A stretch of DNA of 64,000 bases from Flammeovirgaceae bacterium (GTDB taxonomy: Bacteria; Bacteroidota; Bacteroidia; Cytophagales; Cyclobacteriaceae). Where the stretch lies: the NCBI GenBank assembly GCA_024638265.1, contig JAHEKQ010000007.1, forward strand, positions 1 through 64,000, written 5' to 3'. The notes below the pieces were generated by a model that did no database searches, was not told where the DNA came from, and saw nothing but the letters and a program-made list of their open reading frames with translations. The translations under genes were made by a program, and so were the position numbers. Shown one piece after another: positions 36,872-46,114 of this stretch (the first letter of the stretch is position 1; the number at the start of each line of letters is the position of its first letter).

Positions 36872-38236
36872 TTGAAAGATCAGAATGTCACACCGAAATG
36901 GCTCACTCAACTCCAGCAGAAGAGTTGGGAGCCTGAAATCCTTCTCTCTGGTATTGTTCTGTTTGGTCTTTTTAATATGCCGGAGCTACTTGACCGAAGC
37001 TTAATTTACTTCAAGACTAATATTTTCGGCCAAACTACAGACATTGACAATATGGTAACCGTCTTGAAGCTGGCGACCTATTGGTTGATCGGTGGATTGA
37101 TACTGCACCTTGTAAGCCGCGGAGTTTGGGTGGGCATGGTGGGTCTCAGTTATACCTTTCCGGGTGGAGTAGATACTTCAAAGCTTAGCTATAAGGGAAG
37201 ATTCAAGAATAAAGTAGAAAACATCCCGACATTCCAGAGAATTATAATGAACCTCGAAAAGATATGCAGTTCTCTCTTTTCAGTTTCCTTCATGATGTTT
37301 ATGGTTATGATTGGCGCCTATTTATACATTTTTATCGCTGCGCTAATCCCATTCTTTACGATCCTGTTTATTACAAATAGCTGGGATCACTGGCTAATGC
37401 AGGTATTTGGGTATTACACTGTAGGAATTGTAGTAGTTGGCCTTCTTGGTATAATTGATTTCCTGACACTCGGGTATTTCAGGCGCTTCAAAGGGATTGC
37501 AGTTATTTACTGGCCGTTTCACAAGTTTATCAGTGTCCTGACCCTTTCACGATATTACCGGGGAATTTACTACGGCCTGGTTAGCAACATTAATAAGTGG
37601 TATATATTTATTGGGCTTACTGCATTTACTCTTATAAATATTGTAGCCTTCGACAAGGTCATTAGTGGCAGATCACAGGGTATTAACTTTTCCAGGATCA
37701 GTTTGTGGCATTCAACCAATGGGTTTTCTGCATTCAGTGGCTATTACGATGATCAGAATGAGGACAATTATTCCATCAGGGCAAGTATACCCTCTGATAT
37801 AATTGATGAAAATACCGTTCGCCTTTTCATCGCAGCCAACATCGGCCTTGAGGATTCTATTCTCGCTTACCAAAATCGCGACGGGTTTGACGTCGAGATG
37901 GACAGCTTGAGTCGTCCGGCAAAATCACTGGAACTCGTCCGTGCTTTCTACCATATATACCTGGATGATTCACTGGTTTCAGGTTACCCGATGCGGTTTC
38001 ATTTCAAAACGCATACCCGACAGATGGGATATCTCGTATACCTGGACATCACCGACTTGGAGTCAGGCCTTCATGAGATAAGCATTGGAGGCCCCCCGTC
38101 TATGTTCAGAGACAGGAGATGGGCTCAAATTCCCTTCTACCGGGAACGGAGAGACATACCTTTTTCATCTAATGAACCAGACAAGGATGAGGACGAAAAG
38201 GGGCTTAGATCAGTAAAACCCCTGATCATTAATTAG
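36872..38236 (+). CDS. Polytopic membrane protein of unknown function
   Basis: A 454-residue protein that I do not recognise. Five or six membrane helices are predicted in the first 270 residues (LLSGIVLFGLFNMPELL, LATYWLIGGLILHLVS, SFMMFMVMIGAYLYIFIAALIPFFTILF, YTVGIVVVGLLGIIDFLTLGYF, WYIFIGLTAFTLINIVAF), followed by a soluble, probably extracytoplasmic domain of about 180 residues with a charged tail. It starts with TTG at 36872 (MKDQNVTPKWL); no ATG occurs before the first helix. It abuts the convergent DUF1501 gene with 2 bp between stops. Confidence 0.78.
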   Translation: MKDQNVTPKWLTQLQQKSWEPEILLSGIVLFGLFNMPELLDRSLIYFKTNIFGQTTDIDNMVTVLKLATYWLIGGLILHLVSRGVWVGMVGLSYTFPGGVDTSKLSYKGRFKNKVENIPTFQRIIMNLEKICSSLFSVSFMMFMVMIGAYLYIFIAALIPFFTILFITNSWDHWLMQVFGYYTVGIVVVGLLGIIDFLTLGYFRRFKGIAVIYWPFHKFISVLTLSRYYRGIYYGLVSNINKWYIFIGLTAFTLINIVAFDKVISGRSQGINFSRISLWHSTNGFSAFSGYYDDQNEDNYSIRASIPSDIIDENTVRLFIAANIGLEDSILAYQNRDGFDVEMDSLSRPAKSLELVRAFYHIYLDDSLVSGYPMRFHFKTHTRQMGYLVYLDITDLESGLHEISIGGPPSMFRDRRWAQIPFYRERRDIPFSSNEPDKDEDEKGLRSVKPLIIN

Positions 38237-38238
38237 GT

Positions 38239-39420
38239 TCATATAAATCCCAATGTATTGAATTTCCCGTTTAGTACCTGGGTATGATCAGTATTCATCC
38301 ATTTATTAAGGATCGTAGCATATATCTGGCGAAAGTCAATATTGAAATCCAGGTCGCCATCATCGAGGTTATTTAGATCGGGTGCTTTGCCCTGAAGGCC
38401 GGCCTCCTTTAGCGAACCCCCCATTACAAATACATTGTTCGCTTTTCCATGATCCGTACCACGACTTCCATTCTCTTTAACCCTTCTTCCAAATTCCGAA
38501 AAGGTAAGGATCAGGGTATCTTCAAATTCACCGGAATTCTTAAGGTCTTTTACAAAAGCTGACACTCCATCCGAGTAGAGTTTTAGCAAGTTACGTTGTT
38601 TATTTGGTTGTCCTGCGTGTGTGTCGAATCCGGTGAGGCTAACATAGAATACGCGGGTATCGATATGTCCGTTGATCATCCGGGCGATTGATTTGAGGTC
38701 ATTGCCAAATTGGTTCAACGGATAAGCTCCAATGGTTTTCCCAAGTTTGTAATGTTCCCTGATATAACTCGCTGAGTGTTTTACATTATTCAACACTTTA
38801 TATAAATATCCCAGGTCTGAATTATTACCTGAATACCCCTTGTCGGCTATTTGGGATATCTGCGGGTCTTTGATACTCTGGTAGAATCTTTCAGGATTCT
38901 CCACCGCCAATCCCTTCTCCCTGTGACCTTTGAGTGACATGCTCAGTTTACTTTCCAGTTCAATAGCCGGCGCTGGGTCGTCCCCTGAACAAGCATGGTC
39001 CAGGTACCTGCCGAGCCAACCTGTTTGCTCTTTGGATTCAGGCATACCGGATTGCCAGATATCCATTGCGCGGAAGTGAGAGCGGTTGGGATTGGGATAA
39101 CCCACATTGTTGTAAATGGATACATACCCCTCATCAAATAGCTTCCTGAAAGACGACATGCCCGGGTTTAAGCCCAGTTCATCGTCGAGCCTCAGTACTT
39201 CTGAATCAGAAATAGCAATCTGTGGACGGAAGTAGTAATAATCGTCGTTGCGATAAGGGACTACCGTATTCAGGCCATCATTTCCTCCTGATAACTGGAT
39301 TACTACCAATCTCTTGTGAGTAGATTTTTTCAGATTGTTTGCATGGAGAAATGAAGGAACAAATACAGTCCCTGCCGTTACTAATCCAATGCTTTTTAAG
39401 AAGTCTCTTCTGTTCTCCAT
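38239..39420 (-). CDS. DUF1501 family exported protein
   Basis: A 393-residue protein of the DUF1501 family (alkaline-phosphatase/sulfatase-like fold), with a signal of twin-arginine type (ENRRDFLKSIGLVTAGTVFVPSFLHA). Conserved parts are LVVIQLSGGNDGLNTVVPY, NRSHFRAMDIWQSG, SLTGFDTHAGQ, LILTFSEFGRRVKENGSRGTDHG. The metal ligand pattern suggests a phosphatase-like fold, but activity is unproven. It lies 2 bp after the stop of its DUF1800 partner; GTG 39429, overlapping that stop, is a possible alternative start. Confidence 0.9.
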   Translation of the reverse strand: MENRRDFLKSIGLVTAGTVFVPSFLHANNLKKSTHKRLVVIQLSGGNDGLNTVVPYRNDDYYYFRPQIAISDSEVLRLDDELGLNPGMSSFRKLFDEGYVSIYNNVGYPNPNRSHFRAMDIWQSGMPESKEQTGWLGRYLDHACSGDDPAPAIELESKLSMSLKGHREKGLAVENPERFYQSIKDPQISQIADKGYSGNNSDLGYLYKVLNNVKHSASYIREHYKLGKTIGAYPLNQFGNDLKSIARMINGHIDTRVFYVSLTGFDTHAGQPNKQRNLLKLYSDGVSAFVKDLKNSGEFEDTLILTFSEFGRRVKENGSRGTDHGKANNVFVMGGSLKEAGLQGKAPDLNNLDDGDLDFNIDFRQIYATILNKWMNTDHTQVLNGKFNTLGFI

Positions 39421-39422
39421 AA

Positions 39423-40778
39423 TCAACACATTTGATATTCGGGTAATTTTGTCAGATACATGATTGCCTTGAACATATCTGACTGGTTTAATTCTCCTAT
39501 TCCCCCGGTTATGCCGGATTGCAAATAGAATTTTGAGATCTCCTCAAGGCCACCCATTTCGAAAGCCATTTTCCAGTCGTTTCGGAGTTGATCCCTGTTA
39601 ATTGTGATTTCCAGGCTGTTGAGTTTCTTCCTTACTTTTTTTGGAATATCCTCGTTCTCCTGTTTTGACCCGGCAGCCATAAAAATCTTCGGGAGGTTCA
39701 TTCGCATAAGAAGGGTTCCTGAATCAATCCAGTTTAATCCACCTGGCCACCCTGCCACATTCGGAGGGAAAAATAATTGTTGTCCCAGTACGGATTGTAA
39801 GAATAAAAGGGGCCTTGTCCCTCCCAGGGTAATGTGGAATTGCTTCTGAGCTCCAACTATGTACTCTATGGGAGATTTCACCAGCGATCCAATATTTTCC
39901 TGGTCATAGAACCAATCGGCTTCGAATATTTCCCTGATCAGTAAACCAATATCGTATCCCGAATGATAGAACAAGTTGGATAGTTGTTCGATTTTTTCAT
40001 GATCAGGCTCATCATTGACGAGATAGCGAAATAACTTGCCCGTTATGTGGGTAGCTGTCTGCCTTTCTTCGAGGATAATATCCAGTATCTCTTCTCCGTC
40101 GAAAGAGCCTCGACGACCTAAAAAGCTTTTTTCCCCAAAGTCGTGTTGACGAATTCGCTTTACGAACTCACCATTCAGGTTTATCGTCCAGCCTGTGAAA
40201 GCCCTGGCAGCTTCCTTTATATCGTCTTCTGTATATATCTGATCTCTCCCAAGGGTAAATAACTCCATAACTTCCCTTGCAAAGTTTTCATTGGGAGATC
40301 CTTTCCTGTTCTGCCGGTTATTCAAATAATTGATCATGGCAGGCTCCTTCGACACGGCGTGAAGCAGCTCACCGAAATTACTCAACGAATGTTTCCTCAA
40401 TGTGTCGAGGTAGGTTTGAGCCTGTCTTGGCGTATTGGGCCTGCAGGCAAAATGGCCATGCCAGAATACAGCCATTTTTTCTCTCAATGCACCTCTTTCT
40501 GTTGCCATACGCCCAAGCCAGTCGACATTGAGCTGCCGGATAGAGTTATTCGATCCCTGTCGAATCTTTTCCTTTCGCTCCCTGCTTGCCATCTTGTATT
40601 CATTCGGTTCCGGCCGCACCCAATCGGTATGAATGGAACGGAACTGCCTGGCATCTTCAAATAACCAATTAACCAGGGATTTATGCTCAGGTCCCACCCA
40701 ATCCTGCAGGAATCCATAATCGGAACCAAATCCCGCTCTCCACATCAAGTGGTTTGCTGTTCTTAAGGAAAGTTTCAT
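39423..40778 (-). CDS. DUF1800 family protein
   Basis: A 451-residue protein of the DUF1800 family, always or nearly always encoded beside DUF1501 as here. Conserved sequences: HLMWRAGFG at the start, KMAVFWHGHFAC, NENFAREVMELFTLG, EAARAFTGW, FPPNVAGWPGG. No signal peptide is evident, so how it acts with the exported DUF1501 protein is unclear. The partnership is known; the biochemical role is not. Confidence 0.9.
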   Translation of the reverse strand: MKLSLRTANHLMWRAGFGSDYGFLQDWVGPEHKSLVNWLFEDARQFRSIHTDWVRPEPNEYKMASRERKEKIRQGSNNSIRQLNVDWLGRMATERGALREKMAVFWHGHFACRPNTPRQAQTYLDTLRKHSLSNFGELLHAVSKEPAMINYLNNRQNRKGSPNENFAREVMELFTLGRDQIYTEDDIKEAARAFTGWTINLNGEFVKRIRQHDFGEKSFLGRRGSFDGEEILDIILEERQTATHITGKLFRYLVNDEPDHEKIEQLSNLFYHSGYDIGLLIREIFEADWFYDQENIGSLVKSPIEYIVGAQKQFHITLGGTRPLLFLQSVLGQQLFFPPNVAGWPGGLNWIDSGTLLMRMNLPKIFMAAGSKQENEDIPKKVRKKLNSLEITINRDQLRNDWKMAFEMGGLEEISKFYLQSGITGGIGELNQSDMFKAIMYLTKLPEYQMC

Positions 40779-40837
40779 TGCAGCTTTTTTTGGTTAGATG
40801 CAATTTCCAGACCGAAGGTTTAAAGTTTGGAGGTGGA

Positions 40838-40967
40838 TGGGTTTATGGGTAGATGGGTTGAAGGGTTGAAGGGTTGAAGGGTTGAAGGGAAGTAAGGTTG
40901 TAAGGTAGCAGGGTAGTAGGGTTGTAACTTTTAACTTTTACCTTTTGCCTTCTGCCTTTTTACTTCC
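40838..40967. repeat. GGGTTGAA octads and AACTTTT heptads upstream of DUF1800 and at the mnmA end
   Basis: An 8-bp array (four GGGTTGAA units around 40855-40888 with degenerate flanks), then heptads AACTTTT twice, ACCTTTT, GCCTTCT, GCCTTTT, TACTTCC (40926-40967). The mnmA stop codon (40960-40962) lies inside. The heptad part is the inverted relative of 59142-59190. Confidence 0.85.
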
Positions 40968-42132
40968 AAATAACTCCACTCCCGAGCAACTCTTCCCCAT
41001 CGTACCATGCTACAAACTGTCCGGGTGTGATGGCCTTTTGTGGATTATCAAAAAGAACATAAAGTCCGTCTTCATGCATGATAAGGGTACAGGGTTCGAG
41101 GGCCTGGCGATAGCGAATGCGACCGAGGTACTGTCTTTCTTCTCCGGGTTGAAGTTTCAAGTCAGGACGAACCCAATGTACATCCTCATTTTTTACAAAT
41201 AGCCCATTCCTAAATAATCCAGGGTGATCACTGCCCATTCCGGTGTAAATCACATTGTCCTTTGTATTGGTACTTATTATAAACAGTGGTTCCGGGAATC
41301 CGCCGATATTCAATCCTTTACGTTGTCCAATCGTATAAAAATGGGCACCAATATGCTCACCGACCACTTCTCCGTCACCGGGATGGTATGTGAATGGAGC
41401 CGTAAGATGGTCAAGATCACCTTCCTTACCATTCTGATAGAGATCCGAATCCGCTTCAATCTTAACTACCCGACCTTTTTTTGATTTGAGTTGCTGTTGA
41501 AGAAAATCGGGGAGATGAACCTTGCCAATAAAGCATAAACCCTGGGAATCTTTCTTTTCGGCTGTTACAAGGTCGAGTTTCCTTGCGATATCGCGAACTT
41601 CACTTTTAAGAAGCTCTCCTATCGGAAATAAAGCCTTGGATAGTTGTTCCTGTGTTAATTGACAAAGGAAGTAACTCTGATCCTTGTTGGGGTCTTTTCC
41701 AGCCAGCAGGCGATAGGTGGTACCCTGAGGAGTTTGTATTTCACCCCTGCGACAGTAATGTCCCGTGGCCACAAAATCTGCACCGAGTTTCATGGCCGCA
41801 TTGAGGAACACATCGAATTTTATTTCCCGGTTGCAAAGTACGTCGGGATTTGGTGTACGGCCGGCCTCATACTCCGCAAACATATAGTCTACGATCCTTT
41901 CTTTGTATTGCTGGCTTAAATCGAGAGTTTGGAACGGTATGCCTAGTTTCTCCGCCACCAGCATAGCATCGTTGCTATCATCAATCCATGGGCATTCTTC
42001 ACTGATCAGTACGGATTCGTCATGCCAGTTTCGCATAAAGATACCAATGACCTCATAGCCCTGCTCTTTTAGCAGGTATGCTGCCACGCTACTATCAACT
42101 CCCCCGGAAAGGCCTACAACAACTCTTTTCAT
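40960..42132 (-). CDS. mnmA: tRNA-specific 2-thiouridylase MnmA
   Basis: Makes the 2-thiouridine at U34 of tRNA for Lys, Glu and Gln. PP-loop SGGVDSS at residues 8-14; the catalytic cysteines are Cys 100 (NPDVLCN) and Cys 199 (GLCFIG), matching the expected pair. 390 residues, slightly long. ATG 42132 is preferred over GTG 42138 because a TAnnTTTG element ends at 42138, which would make the message nearly leaderless. The last residues (WK-stop) are encoded in a heptad array. Confidence 0.96.
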   Translation of the reverse strand: MKRVVVGLSGGVDSSVAAYLLKEQGYEVIGIFMRNWHDESVLISEECPWIDDSNDAMLVAEKLGIPFQTLDLSQQYKERIVDYMFAEYEAGRTPNPDVLCNREIKFDVFLNAAMKLGADFVATGHYCRRGEIQTPQGTTYRLLAGKDPNKDQSYFLCQLTQEQLSKALFPIGELLKSEVRDIARKLDLVTAEKKDSQGLCFIGKVHLPDFLQQQLKSKKGRVVKIEADSDLYQNGKEGDLDHLTAPFTYHPGDGEVVGEHIGAHFYTIGQRKGLNIGGFPEPLFIISTNTKDNVIYTGMGSDHPGLFRNGLFVKNEDVHWVRPDLKLQPGEERQYLGRIRYRQALEPCTLIMHEDGLYVLFDNPQKAITPGQFVAWYDGEELLGSGVIWK

Positions 42133-42137
42133 GATCA

Positions 42138-42145
42138 CAAAAATA
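42138..42145 (-). promoter_or_regulatory. -7 promoter element of mnmA
   Basis: TATTTTTG on the minus strand, an exact TAnnTTTG match ending 5 nt before ATG 42132. If transcription starts at the usual distance, the mRNA would have little or no leader. Confidence 0.55.
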
Positions 42146-42211
42146 CAAAAACACCCTCAGAATTAATTGGTTCCACAAATTCCCGGATAATGGAACGAAA
42201 AGACCAGTAAA

Positions 42212-42256
42212 TGGTATAAAGTGGTAAAAAATGGGAGAAAGTGGTTGATTATGGAA
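42212..42256 (+). promoter_or_regulatory. Putative MraZ operator: five TGG boxes at 10-bp spacing
   Basis: TGG occurs at 42212, 42222, 42232, 42242 and 42252, exactly ten bases apart, the third as TGGGA. The known MraZ site is a set of TGGGN direct repeats separated by 5 bp, the same period. The boxes overlap the -33 element of the dcw promoter, so MraZ bound here should repress its own operon. Confidence 0.75.
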
Positions 42257-42274
42257 AATATTTATTTATGTTTG
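42245..42274 (+). promoter_or_regulatory. dcw cluster promoter
   Basis: TTG (42245-42247), 19 nt, then TATGTTTG (42267-42274): an exact TTG-N19-TAnnTTTG promoter, 30 nt upstream of the mraZ ATG and overlapping the TGG boxes. Confidence 0.8.
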
Positions 42275-42304
42275 TTAACAAGAAGAAGCGTACAAATAGC
42301 CATC

Positions 42305-42748
42305 ATGACCTTTTTTACCAGTGAATATGAGTGTAAACTGGATGCTAAGGGTAGATTGGTCTTACCAGCAAAAATTAAGAACAATCTGCCTGAGGTCTCA
42401 GGAGCAGAAATGGTATTGGGCCGAGGATTCGACCAATGCCTGACCCTGTATTCACAGGTGGAATTCAACAAGATCTATTCACAGATCGCAGGACTAAGCG
42501 GATTTAACGAAGAGAACAGAAGGCTGCAGCGTACCTTCTTCATGGGTATTTCCTCTATTGAATTGGATGCCAATGGTCGTTTCATGATTCCAAAACCCCT
42601 ATTGAAATATGCGGATTTGGATAAGGAAGTGACCGTGGTGGGTATGGGAAATCATATCGAGATATGGAATCCTGATATATATCATAGCTATCTGATCAAT
42701 GACCCCAAGGAGTTCAATGACCTGGCTAAAAACAAACTGGATGAGTGA
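42305..42748 (+). CDS. mraZ: Transcriptional regulator MraZ
   Basis: SpoVT/AbrB-type DNA-binding protein that represses the dcw cluster. Two tandem DxxGR modules are visible: YECKLDAKGRLVLPAKIK near the start and IELDANGRFMIPKPLLKYA in the middle, the family's arrangement. ATG 42305 (MTFFTSEYECK) gives 147 residues, the normal size; the longer frame from 42221 would include the promoter and operator. GTG of rsmH overlaps its stop by 4 bp. Confidence 0.95.
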   Translation: MTFFTSEYECKLDAKGRLVLPAKIKNNLPEVSGAEMVLGRGFDQCLTLYSQVEFNKIYSQIAGLSGFNEENRRLQRTFFMGISSIELDANGRFMIPKPLLKYADLDKEVTVVGMGNHIEIWNPDIYHSYLINDPKEFNDLAKNKLDE

Positions 42749-43659
42749 CCTACGATTATTCCTATCATCGACCGGTTCTTCTCAAAGCCAGTATAAACGG
42801 GCTCATTACAACTACTGACGGGATTTATGTGGATGCCACCTTCGGAGGAGGTGGTCATTCGCGGGAGATACTTGAGAGATTACGGAATGGCCGATTGATT
42901 GGTTTTGACCAGGATAAGGAAGCCGAGCTGGAATCAGCAAAGATTGATAAACGTTCTTTCACATTTTGTCGAGCGAATTTCAGGCGTATAAAGCGTTATC
43001 TGAAAACCCTTGGCATCAGGCAAGTAGATGGAATACTGGCTGACCTTGGGATCTCCTCACACCAGATTGATACACCCGAACGGGGGTTCTCGACACGTTT
43101 CGAGGGAGACCTGGATATGAGAATGAATAAGGACAGTGCTTTAACTGCCGGTGATTTGGTTAATGAGGCTTCAGAAGAGGATTTACATAAGATACTGGGG
43201 ATGTATGGGGAAGTCAGGAATGCCAAAACCCTGGCCGGTGCCATTATTTCGGGTAGGAGTACAAAGAGAATCAGTACAGTCGAGGAGTTGAAGGAAATAC
43301 TTAAGCCTTATGCCAGGAGGGGCCGGGAAAACAGGTACTATGCCCAGGTATTCCAGGCCTTCAGAATCCAGGTAAACGATGAAATGGGAGCCCTGGAAGA
43401 ATTCCTGGAACAATGTCCTGAGCTGCTGAAGAGTGGAGGGAGATTAGTGATCATCTCATACCACTCGTTGGAGGACCGGATGGTGAAGAATTTTATGAGA
43501 TCCGGAAATATAAGGGGAAGGGAAGAAAAAGATATGTACGGAAACATTTTAAGACCTCTTGAACCAGTTACCAGGAAGCCGATTGTCGCCGACAATGATG
43601 AAATAACTAAAAATAAGAGGGCCAGAAGTGCCCGATTGAGAATAGCCGAGAAAGTATAA
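42745..43659 (+). CDS. rsmH: 16S rRNA (cytosine(1402)-N4)-methyltransferase RsmH
   Basis: SAM-dependent methyltransferase (formerly MraW). Motifs: YHRPVLLKASINGLI, the SAM loop DATFGGGGHSREIL, FDQDKEAE, DGILADLGISSHQID, RMNKDS, and IISYHSLEDRMVKNF. 304 residues. It starts with GTG overlapping the mraZ stop and its TAA overlaps the next ATG. Confidence 0.97.
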   Translation: MTYDYSYHRPVLLKASINGLITTTDGIYVDATFGGGGHSREILERLRNGRLIGFDQDKEAELESAKIDKRSFTFCRANFRRIKRYLKTLGIRQVDGILADLGISSHQIDTPERGFSTRFEGDLDMRMNKDSALTAGDLVNEASEEDLHKILGMYGEVRNAKTLAGAIISGRSTKRISTVEELKEILKPYARRGRENRYYAQVFQAFRIQVNDEMGALEEFLEQCPELLKSGGRLVIISYHSLEDRMVKNFMRSGNIRGREEKDMYGNILRPLEPVTRKPIVADNDEITKNKRARSARLRIAEKV

Positions 43660-44024
43660 TGGCAGAGAACAAGTTCAGATTAGAAAAAGAGACCAGCCGT
43701 GGGAATATCCTGGCGAAAGTCCGGGAACGCCTGGGCCTGAATGGGTTGCTCGATGATGGTCTGCCGGTAAAATACCTGCCATACATCTTTTATGTGTTTG
43801 TGCTGCTCCTCCTTTACATAGGAAACAATCACCAGGCGGAAAAGTCGGTGAGGAAAATTGACCGGTTGGAAAAGGAAGTCGAAGACCTGAGGGCTGATTA
43901 TACAACCTTGAAAGCTGAATACATGCTTTCCGGGAAGCAGAGTGAAGTAGCTGAAACCGTTGAAGCGATGGGCTTGAAAGAAAGCCTTGTGCCCCCAAAT
44001 AAAATAGTGGTAAAAGAAGAGTGA
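43659..44024 (+). CDS. ftsL: FtsL-like cell division protein
   Basis: A 121-residue bitopic membrane protein: cytoplasmic basic N-terminus, one helix (LPYIFYVFVLLLLYIG at about 46-61), then an extracytoplasmic coiled coil (VRKIDRLEKEVEDLRADYTTLKAEY). FtsL is poorly conserved in sequence; the call rests on topology, size and position between rsmH and ftsI. The Bacteroidota version is annotated as an FtsL-like protein. Confidence 0.85.
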   Translation: MAENKFRLEKETSRGNILAKVRERLGLNGLLDDGLPVKYLPYIFYVFVLLLLYIGNNHQAEKSVRKIDRLEKEVEDLRADYTTLKAEYMLSGKQSEVAETVEAMGLKESLVPPNKIVVKEE

Positions 44025-46114
44025 ATATAAAAAAGTCCATATTACTGCGTATCAGAGTAGCCTTCCTGGTAATGATCCTCTTTTCTATTGCGATCGTTTC
44101 CAAGATATCCATGATCCAGTTTGTACAGGGCGAAAAGTGGAAGGAACGGGCCAACAGGATCACCTATCAATTCAGGCCTGTAAAAGCAACACGGGGGAAT
44201 ATTTATTCGGATAACGGAAGTCTTTTGGCGACCAGTCTGCCTTTTTATAAGGTAGCGATCGATCCAACGGTTCCTTCGGATAAAATTTTTAATGGGGAAA
44301 TAGATTCGCTGGCTCATAGTCTGAGTCAATTTTTTGGCGAAAAATCCCCCGCACAATACGCGAGAAAAATTCGTGATGCGCGCCTCGAAGGCAGGCAGTA
44401 CATGCTTATCAGCAGGAGGGAGATTAACTTTCATCAGAAAAAAGGAATGATGAACTGGCCACTTTTCCGCCATGGCAGGTACAAGGGTGGTGTGATTTTT
44501 GAAAAAGTCGACAAGCGATTCAATCCTTTTCATGACCTGAGTCGCAGGACAGTTGGGTTTATCAATGAAAATAAGAGGGGTGCAGGCCTGGAATACAGCT
44601 TTAATGAAGTCCTGGCCGGGGAAGATGGTGAGGCGATGTACCAAAAGATAGCAGGGGGGAATTGGAAACCGGTATTTGACGGTTCGGAAGTGAAGTCAAT
44701 GGATGGCTATAATATCACTACCACCATCGATGTGAACCTCCAGGATGTATCTGAAACGGCCCTGAGACGGTCGCTAAAGGATCACGGAGCTGATTATGGC
44801 CTGGTTGTGGTGATGGAAGTTGAAACCGGTGAGATCAAGGCGATCTCCAATCTTTCCAAAGTAGGGGGCGGATACTATGAATCTTACAATTATGCAGTAG
44901 GAGGACTCCACGAACCGGGCTCCACCTTCAAACTCCTTACCATGATCGCCCTTTTGGAGGAAACCAGCATCAGCCTGAATGACAGCATTGACACCGGCGA
45001 CGGTGTTTACCAGATCTACAATAACAGGGTGAGGGATCACCACGAAGGAGGCTGGGGTAAAATGACCATCAAGGAGTCTTTTGAGAAATCCTCCAATGTG
45101 GCAATGGCCAAATTGGTTGAAAAACATTTTGGTCTGGATCCCGAAAAGTATATTTCCTATATCGATCAGTTACATCTCTCCAAACCTCTGGATTTTCAGA
45201 TCATGGGAGGGGGGGATCCAAAGATCGTCAGGCCCGGTGAACCCGGATGGAGTGGCATTACACTTCCATGGATGTCACATGGTTATGGCCTTGAAATTAC
45301 CCCTCTTCAAACACTCACACTATACAATGCGGTGGCAAATGGAGGCAAAATGATCAAGCCGATCATTGTATCCTCCACCGGACAGGCTCAAAATACGGTA
45401 GACAATTACAAGACGGAAGTACTGAACCCGAGGATCTGCTCACCTGAAACCCTTACCAAACTGAAGTTGATGCTCGAGGGTGTCGTGGAGAATGGTACGG
45501 CCAACAATATCAAGGGAACGCATTATAAAATCGCCGGCAAGACGGGAACTGCACAAATCCTGGAGAACGGCCGATATTCAGCAAGGTATATTACTTCATT
45601 TGCCGGGTATTTTCCAGCCCACTCTCCAAAGTACAGTGCCATCGTACTCATTAAGAATCCAAAGGGCTGGAGGCAGTATGGCAGCAATGTGGCGGCACCC
45701 GTTTTCAAGGAGATCGCAGACAATATCTATTCCAGGGATATTGAGATGCATGATATCTATAATGACAATGAAGTGATTGCTGAAGACGGAATCTTCCCAT
45801 TGATCAGGGCAGGCAACAGGTTGGAATTAGAGCGTATTTGTAACGAGATCGGAATTGCCAACCACAGGGAAGACGAAGTGGAATGGGTGAGAACGGCAAC
45901 CCGCGGAAATGCCGTTTTGTGGAAATCAAATGAACCGGTTCCCGGCTTAGTTCCCAATGTGAAGGGAATGACTCTGCGTGATGCCCTGTTTTTGCTCGAA
46001 TCATCGGGGCTGAAAGTAGTGCACAATGGCATAGGTAGGGTTTCCGAACAAAGCATTATACCTGGAAGAAAGATTGTTAAAGGAGCCACCATAAAACTAG
46101 AACTGGACATATGA
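44021..46114 (+). CDS. ftsI: Septal peptidoglycan transpeptidase FtsI with PASTA domain
   Basis: Class B penicillin-binding protein that cross-links septal wall. Order: short cytoplasmic tail, membrane helix (about 8-28), PBP dimer domain (KATRGNIYSDNGSLLA), transpeptidase domain with STFK at about 300, SSN at 357 and KTGTAQ at 506, then a C-terminal PASTA domain (about 630-697, LVPNVKGMTLRDALFLLESSGLKV). 697 residues, long relative to E. coli because of the PASTA unit. It starts with GTG overlapping ftsL by 4 bp and overlaps murE by 4 bp. Confidence 0.95.
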   Translation: MNIKKSILLRIRVAFLVMILFSIAIVSKISMIQFVQGEKWKERANRITYQFRPVKATRGNIYSDNGSLLATSLPFYKVAIDPTVPSDKIFNGEIDSLAHSLSQFFGEKSPAQYARKIRDARLEGRQYMLISRREINFHQKKGMMNWPLFRHGRYKGGVIFEKVDKRFNPFHDLSRRTVGFINENKRGAGLEYSFNEVLAGEDGEAMYQKIAGGNWKPVFDGSEVKSMDGYNITTTIDVNLQDVSETALRRSLKDHGADYGLVVVMEVETGEIKAISNLSKVGGGYYESYNYAVGGLHEPGSTFKLLTMIALLEETSISLNDSIDTGDGVYQIYNNRVRDHHEGGWGKMTIKESFEKSSNVAMAKLVEKHFGLDPEKYISYIDQLHLSKPLDFQIMGGGDPKIVRPGEPGWSGITLPWMSHGYGLEITPLQTLTLYNAVANGGKMIKPIIVSSTGQAQNTVDNYKTEVLNPRICSPETLTKLKLMLEGVVENGTANNIKGTHYKIAGKTGTAQILENGRYSARYITSFAGYFPAHSPKYSAIVLIKNPKGWRQYGSNVAAPVFKEIADNIYSRDIEMHDIYNDNEVIAEDGIFPLIRAGNRLELERICNEIGIANHREDEVEWVRTATRGNAVLWKSNEPVPGLVPNVKGMTLRDALFLLESSGLKVVHNGIGRVSEQSIIPGRKIVKGATIKLELDI

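Noticed and set aside
42221-42304. Longer MraZ from ATG 42221
   Set aside because: The added region is the promoter and TGG-box operator; MraZ proteins start at the MTFFTSEYECK-type sequence.
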